From an uncultured Butyricicoccus sp. (GTDB lineage Bacteria; Bacillota; Clostridia; Oscillospirales; Butyricicoccaceae): 17,686 bases of DNA. Shown here piece by piece: positions 5,551 to 14,154 of this stretch. The stretch's first letter is position 1; every line of letters starts with the position of its first letter. The DNA lies in contig URFQ01000054.1 of the NCBI GenBank assembly GCA_900547195.1, positions 1 to 17,686 of the forward strand. Reading direction: 5' to 3'. A model generated the notes under the pieces. The model was not told where the DNA came from, made no database searches, and saw only the letters and a list, made by a program, of their open reading frames with translations. A program made the translations under genes and the position numbers.

Positions 5551-7559
5551 GTCTGGAGGAACATCTGCCGTTGTTCCATTCCGGGAAGGATTGCCGTGCA
5601 TACGAGGTCATGGGCGCGCATCCGGACTGTCGGGATGGGCAGGATGGTTATGTTTTCCGCGTTTTTGCGCCGAATGCCGTAAGCGTTGCAGTCATGGGTG
5701 AATTTAACGGCTGGAGTCGCACCGCGAGCGGGATGCAGCGGGACGACCGCGGGATTTGGGAACTCTTTATCCCTGGCGTCAAGCAGTACGACGCATACAA
5801 GTATGCGATCGAAACGCCGGAAGGTTACCAGCTCGACAAGGCCGACCCCTATGCCTTTCATTCGGAGACCCGCCCGGGGAATGCCTCGAAGGTATTCGAC
5901 CTGAAGGGATACGAATGGTCGGACGGCAGCTGGCTCGCATGGCGGAAAGACCATCTGCCCTATGAACAGCCTGTCAATATTTATGAAGTGCACCTCGGCT
6001 CGTGGAAAATGCATGAAGACGGCAGCTTCTACTCCTACCGCCAGCTCGCTGATGAGCTGATCCCGTATGCCAAGGAAATGGGTTATACGCACATTGAGTG
6101 CATGCCCCTGACCGAGCATCCGTTTGACGGGTCGTGGGGCTACCAGGTGACCGGGTATTTTGCCGCCACCTCGCGCTACGGTACGCCGCATGACCTGATG
6201 TATTTTGTCGACAAGGCCCATCAGGCCGGCCTTGGCGTCATCATGGACTGGGTACCCGCCCACTTCCCGAAGGATGGGCATGGCCTGGTCGAGTTTGACG
6301 GCTCGTATCTTTACGAATACGCCGACCCGCTGAAGATGGAGCACAAGGAATGGGGAACGCGCGTGTTCGACTATGGCAAGGTTTCCGTGCGAGACCTGCT
6401 GTTCTCGTCCGCGATGTTCTGGATTGAACAGTTCCATATGGACGGCCTGCGCGTGGACGCGGTGGCATCCATGCTTTACCTCGACTACAATCGGCAGGGC
6501 GAGTGGCGCCCCAACATCTACGGCGGACGCGAAAACCTCGAAGCGGTCGATTTTCTGCGCCTGCTCAATGAGATGGTGCTCAGCGACCACCCGGATTGCA
6601 TGATGATCGCGGAAGAGTCCACGGCGTGGCCGATGGTTACCAAGCCCGGTTATGTGGGCGGCCTTGGGTTTAACTTCAAATGGAATATGGGTTGGATGAA
6701 CGATATGCTGTGCTATATCAGCGCAGACCCGTTCTTCCGCAAAGACATGCACGACAAGATCACCTTCTCGTTCATGTATGCGTTCTCGGAAAACTATATT
6801 CTGCCGCTTTCCCATGACGAGGTGGTGCACGGAAAAAAATCCCTGATCGGAAAAATGCCGGAGCCTTATGAAAATAAGTTTGCATCCCTGCGCACGCTGT
6901 ACGGCTATATGGCCGGGCATCCGGGCAAAAAGATGCTGTTCATGGGCGGTGAGTTCGGCCAGTTCTCCGAATGGTGCGAGGCCCGCGGGCTGGACTGGAT
7001 GCTGCTCGATTATGACGCGCACCGCCAGTTGCAGGAATATGTCAAGCAGCTCAACGCGTTTTATCTGGACAGCAAACAGCTATGGGAAAACGATGTGGAC
7101 TGGCAGGGCTTTGAATGGATTTCGCACGACGACAATGTCAACAATATTATCGCGTTCCGCCGCATCGCGAAGGATGGCACCGACCTCATCTGTGTGGCAA
7201 ACTTTGCGCCGGTTTATCATGAGAGCTACAAAATCGGCGTGCCGTATCCGGGCACGTTTGAAGAAGTGTTCTCGTCCGACCGCATCGAGTTTGGCGGCAG
7301 CGGTGTTACCAATGGAAAGAAGCGGACCAAGGCCAAAGAGATGCATGGCATGGAGCAGGTAATCGACCTGAAGATCCCGCCGCTCTCGGTGCTGTATTTC
7401 AAGGGCAAGCCGCGTGCGCCGCGCCGTGTGAAGGCCGCGCCTGCGGACAGCGCCAAGGCAGCTGCCAAAGCGGCAAAGGCGCCGGCTAAAAAAACGGCCG
7501 CCAAAAAGACGGCACGCAAAGCTTCGGCACGCAAGGCGGCAAGCCCGAAAGGTGAGTAA
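5526..7559 (+). CDS. glgB: 1,4-alpha-glucan branching enzyme with a Lys/Ala-rich C-terminal tail
   Basis: It cuts alpha-1,4 chains and re-attaches them through alpha-1,6 links during cytoplasmic glycogen synthesis. The 677-residue product has a CBM48-like beta domain (FRVFAPNAVSVAVMGEFNGW, about 39-130), a GH13 barrel (about 145-530) and a C-terminal beta domain to about 626. Expected catalytic residues are Asp311 (DGLRVDAVASM), Glu363 (MIAEEST) and Asp431 (LSHDEVVHGKKS). Residues 627-677 form an unusual extension with 17 Lys/Arg and 19 Ala among 51, containing AKKTAAKKTARKASARKAA, unlike the normal enzyme end. The start at 5526 has AAGGAG (5512-5517) 8 bases before it; an in-frame ATG at 5547 (MSLEEHL) with AAAGG is an equally reasonable start. 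It is the first gene of the glycogen operon. Confidence 0.96.
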   Translation: MEGKAKKMSLEEHLPLFHSGKDCRAYEVMGAHPDCRDGQDGYVFRVFAPNAVSVAVMGEFNGWSRTASGMQRDDRGIWELFIPGVKQYDAYKYAIETPEGYQLDKADPYAFHSETRPGNASKVFDLKGYEWSDGSWLAWRKDHLPYEQPVNIYEVHLGSWKMHEDGSFYSYRQLADELIPYAKEMGYTHIECMPLTEHPFDGSWGYQVTGYFAATSRYGTPHDLMYFVDKAHQAGLGVIMDWVPAHFPKDGHGLVEFDGSYLYEYADPLKMEHKEWGTRVFDYGKVSVRDLLFSSAMFWIEQFHMDGLRVDAVASMLYLDYNRQGEWRPNIYGGRENLEAVDFLRLLNEMVLSDHPDCMMIAEESTAWPMVTKPGYVGGLGFNFKWNMGWMNDMLCYISADPFFRKDMHDKITFSFMYAFSENYILPLSHDEVVHGKKSLIGKMPEPYENKFASLRTLYGYMAGHPGKKMLFMGGEFGQFSEWCEARGLDWMLLDYDAHRQLQEYVKQLNAFYLDSKQLWENDVDWQGFEWISHDDNVNNIIAFRRIAKDGTDLICVANFAPVYHESYKIGVPYPGTFEEVFSSDRIEFGGSGVTNGKKRTKAKEMHGMEQVIDLKIPPLSVLYFKGKPRAPRRVKAAPADSAKAAAKAAKAPAKKTAAKKTARKASARKAASPKGE

Positions 7560-7630
7560 TGCGCCCGTGAATGCGAGTGGCTTACGAAATAAAAACAAAA
7601 AAATAAAAAGGGTAAGAAACGGAGAATAAC

Positions 7631-8842
7631 ATGTATCGGAAAAAAGAATGCGTTGCAATGCTTCTTGCAGGCGGGCAGGGAAGCAGACTTTATGTTCTGA
7701 CGACCAAGGTAGCAAAGCCCGCGGTACCGTTTGGCGGTAAGTACAAGATCATTGACTTTCCGTTGTCCAACTGCATTAATTCGGGTATCGACACGGTCGG
7801 CGTACTGACCCAGTACGAACCCCATGCGCTCAACGCCTATGTCGGCGCAGGCCAGACATGGGATCTTGACCGCCTTAACGGCGGCGTATATGTGCTCCCG
7901 CCATACCAGAAGGGCAAAAACTCAGAGTGGTATAAGGGCACGGCGAATGCCATTTACCAGAACATCGGCTTCGTGGATGAGTACGACCCGGAGTATGTGC
8001 TGATCCTGTCCGGCGACCATATCTACAAGATGAATTACAACAAAATGCTCCAGCAGCACAAGAAGACCGGCGCGGACGCGACCATCGCGGTCATCGACGT
8101 GCCGCTCGATGAGGCTTCCCGCTTTGGCATCATGAACTGCCATGAGGACGGCACCATTTATGAGTTTGAGGAGAAGCCCAAGCAGCCGAAGTCTACGCTG
8201 GCTTCCATGGGTATCTACATCTTCACCTGGAAGAAGCTGCGCCAGTATCTCATCAACGATGAGAACAACGAAAACTCTTCCAACGACTTCGGAAAGGACA
8301 TTATCCCGGCCATGTTGGGCGCAGGCGAGAAGCTGGTATCCTTCCGGTTTGAGGGGTACTGGAAAGACGTCGGCACCATTGAGTCCCTGTGGGAAGCGAA
8401 CATGGATCTGCTTAGCCCCAAGTCCGGCCTGAACCTCACCGATGATTCGTGGAAAATTTACGGACGCAACAATGGCGCGCCTCCGCACTATACCAGCAAG
8501 GACGCCAAGGTCACCCACTCCCTGGTATCCGAAGGCTGTGAGATTATGGGCAGTGTTTCCGAGTCCGTGCTGTTTTCGGATGTTACCATCCATAAGGGCG
8601 CAACGGTTGAGTACTCTATCCTGATGCCGGGCGCGGTCGTGGAGCCGGGCGCTGTGGTTCGTTACTCCATCGTAGCGGAAAATGCTCATATTTGTGAAAA
8701 CGCGCAGGTCGGCGCGAGCCCCTCGGACGGGGAGATCGAGAACTGGGGCGTTGCAGTCGTCGCAGCGGATGTACGCATTGGCCGCGGCGCAAAGCTGGGC
8801 GCCAAGGAAATGGCCGGCGAAGATCTTCCGGATAAGATGTAA
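7631..8842 (+). CDS. glgC: Glucose-1-phosphate adenylyltransferase, catalytic subunit
   Basis: It makes ADP-glucose and pyrophosphate from ATP and glucose-1-phosphate, the controlled step of bacterial glycogen synthesis. The 403-residue protein has the nucleotide-binding loop LLAGGQGSRLYVLT (11-24), the AKPAVPFGGKY block (28-38), WDLDRLNGG, GTANAIYQN, LSGDHIYKMNY with the metal-binding Asp, and DVGTIESLWEANMDLL, then a left-handed beta-helix C-terminal domain with hexapeptide-like repeats. GGAG lies 7 bases before the ATG. The 71-base gap from glgB is A-rich and has no hairpin. glgD follows 16 bases later; in Firmicutes, GlgC and GlgD form a mixed oligomer. Confidence 0.97.
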   Translation: MYRKKECVAMLLAGGQGSRLYVLTTKVAKPAVPFGGKYKIIDFPLSNCINSGIDTVGVLTQYEPHALNAYVGAGQTWDLDRLNGGVYVLPPYQKGKNSEWYKGTANAIYQNIGFVDEYDPEYVLILSGDHIYKMNYNKMLQQHKKTGADATIAVIDVPLDEASRFGIMNCHEDGTIYEFEEKPKQPKSTLASMGIYIFTWKKLRQYLINDENNENSSNDFGKDIIPAMLGAGEKLVSFRFEGYWKDVGTIESLWEANMDLLSPKSGLNLTDDSWKIYGRNNGAPPHYTSKDAKVTHSLVSEGCEIMGSVSESVLFSDVTIHKGATVEYSILMPGAVVEPGAVVRYSIVAENAHICENAQVGASPSDGEIENWGVAVVAADVRIGRGAKLGAKEMAGEDLPDKM

Positions 8843-8858
8843 GAGGAGAGGGGAAAGC

Positions 8859-9992
8859 ATGAACATGAAAAACGTATTGGGTATCATTATTGCGTTTGAC
8901 ACCGATAATGATCTGCGAGAAATCACTGAGCACCGCACTGTGGCGGCCGTCCCCTTTGGCGGGCGCTACCGTATCGTAGACTTTATGCTGTCCAACATGG
9001 TCAACTCGGGGATTTACCGGGTCGGCATGCTGATGAAGGATAAATACCAGTCCCTGATCGACCATATCGGCAACGCAAAAGACTGGGATCTGTCCCGCAA
9101 GAACGGCGGCGTGACCATGCTCCCGCCGTACAGCTATTCGAAAAAGGCTTCCCCGTTGGTCACCGGCGAGTACCGCGGCAAGATTGACGCGTTGGCCGGC
9201 GCAATCGATTTCCTCCAGAAAAACCGCGCCGATTACGTGGTGATTGCGGACGGCGATATTGTCGCCAACATCCCGATTGACGATGTGGTTGCACAGCACG
9301 ATGCAGCCGGCAATGAGATCACTATGGTGGTTACGAAGAAGGTCAAGGACAGCCCGTTTGCTACTTATTGCGAGATGAACCGTCGCCGTGAAATCGTGGA
9401 CATCCGCGTGGGCGACAGCAACGACGGCAAGTGCAAGCATGAAGCGCTGGGCGTTTATGTCATGAGCCGTCAGTATTTGATCCATCTGATCGCCGATTGC
9501 GTCACCCACAATTGCATCAATTTCGAGCGCGAACTGCTGACCCGTGCGCTGACTGACAGCAAGATCGGCGGCTACCTGTTCAGCGAGTACTCGATGAAGA
9601 TCGAGGATGCCAAGGACTACTTTCAGGCCAACATGGATATGCTGGACAAGGAAACCCGCGACGAGGTGTTTCTGCGCAGCCGCCCGATTTACACCCGCAT
9701 CTGCGATGAGTCGCCCGCATACTATGGCGACAAGGCCAATGTCTGCGACAGCCTGGTCGCGGACGGATGCCACATTGAAGGCAAGGTTGTCAATTCGGTT
9801 CTGTTCCGCGATGTGCTTGTGGAAAAGGAGGCTGAGGTTCGTGACTCCATTATTATGGAAAACGGCCGCATCCTCGCGGGCGCTTCGCTGGCGCACATTG
9901 TCACCGACCGCGGCGTCACCATCCGCGAAGGCCGCACAATGATGGGCCACGAGAATTATCCGGTTGTCATTGCGAAGAGTTCTGTTGTATAA
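8859..9992 (+). CDS. glgD: GlgD, regulatory-type subunit of glucose-1-phosphate adenylyltransferase
   Basis: A GlgC paralogue of 377 residues. It keeps the PFGGRYRIVDFMLSNMVNSGI block near the N-terminus and the beta-helix at the C-terminus. The Gly-rich nucleotide loop is replaced by IIAFDTDNDLREIT, and the catalytic SGDH region reads IADGDIVANI. This matches GlgD proteins of Firmicutes, which are poor or inactive alone and raise the activity of GlgC in a heterotetramer. The frame is open 59 codons upstream into glgC, but the ATG at 8859 is chosen because GAGGGG (8848-8853) precedes it and the GlgD signature starts there (MNMKNVLGIII). Confidence 0.95.
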   Translation: MNMKNVLGIIIAFDTDNDLREITEHRTVAAVPFGGRYRIVDFMLSNMVNSGIYRVGMLMKDKYQSLIDHIGNAKDWDLSRKNGGVTMLPPYSYSKKASPLVTGEYRGKIDALAGAIDFLQKNRADYVVIADGDIVANIPIDDVVAQHDAAGNEITMVVTKKVKDSPFATYCEMNRRREIVDIRVGDSNDGKCKHEALGVYVMSRQYLIHLIADCVTHNCINFERELLTRALTDSKIGGYLFSEYSMKIEDAKDYFQANMDMLDKETRDEVFLRSRPIYTRICDESPAYYGDKANVCDSLVADGCHIEGKVVNSVLFRDVLVEKEAEVRDSIIMENGRILAGASLAHIVTDRGVTIREGRTMMGHENYPVVIAKSSVV

Positions 9993-10043
9993 CCACTGTG
10001 CGGCCGGCAGAATATCCCCGCTATTTTATCATAATCAGTTTCG

Positions 10044-10071
10044 AGCGGGATGACCCTCTGGGCATCCCGCT
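10044..10071 (+). other. Perfect hairpin between glgD and glgA
   Basis: AGCGGGATG and CATCCCGCT pair over 9 bases around a 10-base loop, followed by a broken T-rich stretch (TTCCGGTTT). It ends about 10 bases before the glgA ribosome site (GGAGG, 10081-10085). It could be a weak terminator allowing read-through, or a stabilising/processing stem within the operon mRNA. Confidence 0.5.
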
Positions 10072-10092
10072 TTCCGGTTTGGAGGTCATCCT

Positions 10093-11520
10093 ATGAAAAT
10101 CATGTATGTTGCCAGTGAGGTCGCCCCGTTCATCAAGACAGGCGGGCTGGGGGACGTGGCAGGCTCGCTGCCGAAAGCGTTGGCCGCGGAGGGCAACGAG
10201 GTGGCGGTTTTCTGCCCGCTGTACAGCGCCATCACACCGGCATGGCGTGAAAAGCTGACATACCTCAAAAATGCGTACGTCCAGCTTGGCTGGCGCAACC
10301 AGTACTGTGGCGTGTTCCACTACGCGGATGCGGGCGTGGATTATTACTTTATCGATAATGAATACTATTTTGCACGCAGCCAGGTTTATGGGGAGTATGA
10401 CGACGCCGAGCGCTTTGCATTCTTCTCCAAGGCAGTGCTCGAGATCCTGCCCGACCTGGATTTTAAGCCCGATGTCATCAATTGCAACGATTGGCAGAGC
10501 GCGCTGGTGCCGGTTTACTACAACCTGATGTTCGCAGGCCGCGAATTTTATCAGGGCATGAAAACCGTGTTCACCATCCATAATATTGCATATCAGGGCC
10601 GCTACGGCCGCGAAATCCTCGAGTACGTACTGGGCATCGACGACGCGCATTACCGTTCGGGCTTTATGGCGATGGACGGTGACGTCAACTTGATGAAGGC
10701 CGCCATTGTAGCCTCGAACGCGGTGACCACCGTTTCCCCGACCTATGCTGAGGAGATCCAGACCCCGTATTACGGCCACGGTTTGGATCCGATCCTGCGT
10801 GATTGCAGTTACAAGCTGCATGGCATTATCAATGGTATTGATCAGGATGCCTTCAACCCGGCGACCGATCCGCTGATTTTCAAAAACTACACAGCCCGCA
10901 GCATCAAGGGAAAGGCGGACAATAAGACTGAGCTGCTCGCGCTGTGCGGGCTGGAGGGCGATGAAGACACACCGGTCATCGGCATGGTTTCCCGTTTTGC
11001 TGGACATAAGGGCTTTGACCTGTTGGAAGCCGTGCTCGACGACCTGCTGCAGGACGACATCCGCCTGATCGTACTTGGCAAAGGCGAATGGCGCTATGAG
11101 CAGATGTTTATCGAAGCCAAACGCCGCTACCCGGGCAAAATTTCGGCGTCCATCATGTTCTCGGCCGATCTGGCAAATAAAATCTATGCCGGCGCGGATA
11201 TGTTCCTGATGCCGTCGAAGTCGGAGCCGTGCGGCCTGGCGCAAATGATTGCGCTGCGTTACGGTACCATCCCGATTGTGCGCGAGACCGGCGGCCTGAA
11301 GGACACCGTTTCGGCCTTTGTTGATTACCAGGGTACTGGCAATGGATTCACCTTCCACAGCTATAACGCGCACGACATGCTGCATGTCATCCGCGAGGCA
11401 TGTGGGGTGTTCCGTTACAACAAGGAAGCGTGGAAAAAGCTCGTTCTCGGCGGCATGAAGTCGGATTTCAGCTGGAAGAGTTCGGCGGAAAAATATCTGG
11501 AAGTTTATCGTTCAGTATAA
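10093..11520 (+). CDS. glgA: Glycogen synthase (ADP-glucose, GT5 family)
   Basis: It transfers glucose from ADP-glucose to the non-reducing ends of alpha-1,4-glucan. The 475 residues match the usual bacterial length (about 477). The N-terminal ADP-glucose-binding motif KTGGLGDV is at 15-22, NDWQSALVPVYYN and the HNIAYQG motif lie in the first Rossmann domain, and SKSEPCGLAQM around Glu378 (377 in the E. coli numbering) and ETGGLKDTV lie in the second. The protein is cytoplasmic with no signal peptide. GGAGG (10081-10085) precedes the start by 7 bases. The 100-base gap from glgD holds a hairpin, so expression may be tuned relative to the upstream genes. Confidence 0.97.
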   Translation: MKIMYVASEVAPFIKTGGLGDVAGSLPKALAAEGNEVAVFCPLYSAITPAWREKLTYLKNAYVQLGWRNQYCGVFHYADAGVDYYFIDNEYYFARSQVYGEYDDAERFAFFSKAVLEILPDLDFKPDVINCNDWQSALVPVYYNLMFAGREFYQGMKTVFTIHNIAYQGRYGREILEYVLGIDDAHYRSGFMAMDGDVNLMKAAIVASNAVTTVSPTYAEEIQTPYYGHGLDPILRDCSYKLHGIINGIDQDAFNPATDPLIFKNYTARSIKGKADNKTELLALCGLEGDEDTPVIGMVSRFAGHKGFDLLEAVLDDLLQDDIRLIVLGKGEWRYEQMFIEAKRRYPGKISASIMFSADLANKIYAGADMFLMPSKSEPCGLAQMIALRYGTIPIVRETGGLKDTVSAFVDYQGTGNGFTFHSYNAHDMLHVIREACGVFRYNKEAWKKLVLGGMKSDFSWKSSAEKYLEVYRSV

Positions 11521-11538
11521 GGGAACTTTGCAATAAGC

Positions 11539-11567
11539 GTGCGCGGCAGAGGTTTTCTGTCGCGCAC
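11539..11567 (+). other. Hairpin between glgA and glgP
   Basis: GTGCGCGGCAGA and TCTGTCGCGCAC pair over 12 bases (one G-U) with a 5-base loop, 18 bases after the glgA stop. No T run follows (TTGTGCCCCC), so it is unlikely to be a full terminator. A 3'-end stabilising or RNase-protection role for the upstream mRNA is more likely. Confidence 0.5.
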
Positions 11568-11624
11568 TTGTGCCCCCTGGAAGATTTGCCCGACGCGAGG
11601 GCAGGTTTGGAGATTGGAGAATAC

Positions 11625-14060
11625 ATGGCAACATACAGCAAAAACGGAGTGAAAAAAGAGATCATCGGCAAACTGCGCAGGCATTTCAGCCGCGAAGTAG
11701 CGGAGGCCAGCCGGGAGCAGATTTATCAGGCGTGTGCGCTCGTCATTCGGGACGCATTGACCGACCGAATGATCGAAACGCAGAACGAAATCCGCGAGCA
11801 GGGCGAGCGGCAGGTGCATTACCTGTGCATGGAATTCCTGATCGGGCGATCCCTGCGAAACAATGCGTTTAATTTGGGGATGCAGGAGGCGCTGGAGGGC
11901 GCGCTTGAAGATCTTGGATATGAGAGCAGCGATATTCTGGAGGTCGAAGAGGACCCTGGTCTTGGCAATGGGGGATTGGGCCGGCTGGCGGCCTGCTATA
12001 TGGACAGTATGGCGACCATCGGAGTGCGCGGCAACGGTTATTCCATCCGCTATGAGAACGGTATTTTCCGACAAAAGATTGAAAATGGAGCGCAGGTTGA
12101 AATGCCGGACACCTGGCTGGAAACCGGTGCGGTGTGGGAGATTCCTGCTATGGACGATGCCCGGGAAGTGCGCATTGGCGGCGCGGTTAATACACGCTGG
12201 CAGGATGGCCGCCTGGTGGTGGAACATACCGAGTACACGCCCGTAATCGCAGTGCCGTATGATATGCCAATCTCGGGCTATGACACCGATAACGTCGCGC
12301 GCCTGCGCCTGTGGCAGGCCAAAAGCCCAATCGCGCTTGATATGCAGGCTTTTTCGCAGGGGGATTACCTGAAAGCAGTCGAAAAGGTCGCCATGGCGGA
12401 ATCCATCTCCAAGGTGCTGTATCCGGAGGATAACCACCTGGCCGGGCAGTCGCTACGCCTGAAGCAGCAGTATTTCCTGGTTTCAGCTACCATTCAGGAT
12501 ATCTGCGCCAAGCATAAGGCGCACTATGGCACACTGGAGAATTTTGCGGAGAAAAATGTCCTGCACATCAACGACACGCATCCCGCGCTGGCGATTCCGG
12601 AACTGATGCGTATCCTCATGGACGAGGAGGGCATGGGCTGGGATGCTGCGTGGAACATCGTTTCTCAGTCGGTTGCCTATACGAACCATACCGTCATGCC
12701 TGAGGCACTGGAATGCTGGCCGACCGACCTGATGCAGGCGCATATGCCGCGCGTGATGATGATTATCGGCGAAATCAATGAACGCTATTGCAAAGAGCTC
12801 TGGAACTACTTTCCCGGGGACTTTGAGCGCATCTCGAAACTGGCGATTGTGGCGGACGGGCAGGTGCGCATGGCAAACCTCGCCATTGTGGGTTCCTTCT
12901 CGGTCAACGGCGTTTCGGCGCTGCATTCGGACATCCTCAAAGAGCGCGTGTTTGCCGACCAGTACCATCTGTGCCCGAGCAAATTCCGCAATGTAACGAA
13001 CGGTATTGCGTTGCGCCGCTGGCTGTGTGAGTCCAATCCGGAACTCACGGCCCTGATTGCCTCCAAAATCGGCAGCGGCTTTATCAGCCATCCGTCCGAA
13101 TTGCAAGTGCTGCGCAATTTCGGGGATGATACGGCGCTGCTCGAAGATCTGGCGGCCATCAAGCGCCACAATAAGGAGCGTCTGGCCGCATACATCCGGG
13201 AACATAACGGGGTCTCTGTGAATTTGGATTCCATTTTTGACGTGCAGGTCAAGCGCCTGCACGAGTATAAGCGCCAGCTTCTGAATATTATTCACGTAGT
13301 GGCGCAGTACCACCGCATCAAGAACAACCCGTCTGCGCCGTTTGTTCCGCGTACGGTCATCTTCGGCTCCAAGGCAGCACCGGGCTATGCGGTTGCAAAA
13401 AAAACCATTCAATTGATTCATTCCATTGCGCACATGGTAAACCGTGATCCGGAGATAGGAGACAAACTTAAAGTGGTGTTCCTTGAGGATTACAAAGTTT
13501 CCCTTGCAGAGCTGATTATGCCCGCCGCGGAACTGTCCGAGCAGATTTCAGTAGCCGGAAAAGAAGCGTCCGGCACAGGCAATATGAAGTTTATGATGAA
13601 CGGTGCGCTGACCATCGGCACCATGGATGGCGCAAACGTGGAAATCTGTCAGGCGGTCGGGCCGGAGAACATTTTTATCTTCGGCATGGAGGCTCCGGAG
13701 GTGGAGGCGCTCGCCGCCTCGGGCTCCTATTTTGCACGGGAATACTACAACGCCAACCCGGCGCTCAAAGACGCGCTCGACCATATCCGCCATGGTTTCG
13801 GTGACGGTGTGGATTATAACGAATTGGTAGCCATGCTGATTGACGGCGGCCCGGGAAAGACCGACCGCTTTATGATTTGCAAGGACTTTGAAGCGTACAG
13901 CCTTGCGCAGGAGCGTGTTTCACAGATGTACCTGCGCCCGGAAAACTGGAACTATATGTCGCTGGTGAACATCGCAAACTCCGGGCGGTTCGCCGCCGAC
14001 CGCGCGGTTGCCGAGTATGCGCAGAATATCTGGCGCGTACACACCAATTTTGCATATTAA
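11625..14060 (+). CDS. glgP: Glycogen/maltodextrin phosphorylase (GT35)
   Basis: It releases glucose-1-phosphate from the ends of alpha-1,4-glucan using phosphate and PLP. The 811-residue protein shows the family blocks YLCMEFLIGRSLRNN, DPGLGNGGLGRLAACYMDS, NDTHPALAIPELMR, the FDVQVKRLHEYKRQLLN segment and EASGTGNMKF, where Lys655 carries PLP. The frame is open upstream into glgA, but the ATG at 11625 is chosen because GGAG (11616-11619) sits 5 bases before it, and other phosphorylases begin at a similar distance from the YLCMEF block. It is the last gene of the glgBCDAP order, the same as in B. subtilis, and an intrinsic terminator follows. The operon thus contains both synthesis and breakdown. 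Confidence 0.96.
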   Translation: MATYSKNGVKKEIIGKLRRHFSREVAEASREQIYQACALVIRDALTDRMIETQNEIREQGERQVHYLCMEFLIGRSLRNNAFNLGMQEALEGALEDLGYESSDILEVEEDPGLGNGGLGRLAACYMDSMATIGVRGNGYSIRYENGIFRQKIENGAQVEMPDTWLETGAVWEIPAMDDAREVRIGGAVNTRWQDGRLVVEHTEYTPVIAVPYDMPISGYDTDNVARLRLWQAKSPIALDMQAFSQGDYLKAVEKVAMAESISKVLYPEDNHLAGQSLRLKQQYFLVSATIQDICAKHKAHYGTLENFAEKNVLHINDTHPALAIPELMRILMDEEGMGWDAAWNIVSQSVAYTNHTVMPEALECWPTDLMQAHMPRVMMIIGEINERYCKELWNYFPGDFERISKLAIVADGQVRMANLAIVGSFSVNGVSALHSDILKERVFADQYHLCPSKFRNVTNGIALRRWLCESNPELTALIASKIGSGFISHPSELQVLRNFGDDTALLEDLAAIKRHNKERLAAYIREHNGVSVNLDSIFDVQVKRLHEYKRQLLNIIHVVAQYHRIKNNPSAPFVPRTVIFGSKAAPGYAVAKKTIQLIHSIAHMVNRDPEIGDKLKVVFLEDYKVSLAELIMPAAELSEQISVAGKEASGTGNMKFMMNGALTIGTMDGANVEICQAVGPENIFIFGMEAPEVEALAASGSYFAREYYNANPALKDALDHIRHGFGDGVDYNELVAMLIDGGPGKTDRFMICKDFEAYSLAQERVSQMYLRPENWNYMSLVNIANSGRFAADRAVAEYAQNIWRVHTNFAY

Positions 14061-14071
14061 CCAAAACATGC

Positions 14072-14108
14072 GCCGGCCTTTCCAGCGAAAGCGGGAAGGC
14101 CGGTTTTT
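14072..14108 (+). terminator. Intrinsic terminator after glgP
   Basis: CCGGCCTTTCC and GGGAAGGCCGG form a GC-rich stem with a GCGAAAGC-like tip and five T residues after it, 12 bases past the glgP stop. It ends the glycogen operon and separates it from the GH13 gene. Confidence 0.88.
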
Positions 14109-14119
14109 GTTGCCCGCGG

Positions 14120-14148
14120 TTGTTTTACGGGGGGTTCCGTGGTATACT
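14120..14148 (+). promoter_or_regulatory. Predicted extended -10 promoter for the GH13-Nudix genes
   Basis: TTGTTT (14120-14125), a 17-base spacer, and TGG-TATACT with the -10 at 14143-14148. The extended TGn element compensates for the weak -35. Transcription should start near 14155, giving a long leader of about 180 bases before the GH13 start. Confidence 0.6.
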
Positions 14149-14154
14149 GATTAT

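Noticed and set aside
5451..7022. A 523-codon open frame antisense to glgB
   Set aside because: Same cause. The opposite strand encodes a complete GlgB with all catalytic motifs, and no promoter or ribosome site supports the antisense frame.
8616..9950. A 444-codon open frame antisense to glgD and the end of glgC
   Set aside because: It spans two verified genes and their junction on the other strand; the product is low in recognisable structure.
10021..11385. A 454-codon open frame antisense to glgA
   Set aside because: It is a shadow of glgA, which is full length with intact motifs.
11400..11624. A 75-residue extension of GlgP into glgA
   Set aside because: It overlaps the glgA 3' end, and the ATG at 11625 with GGAG gives the standard length.
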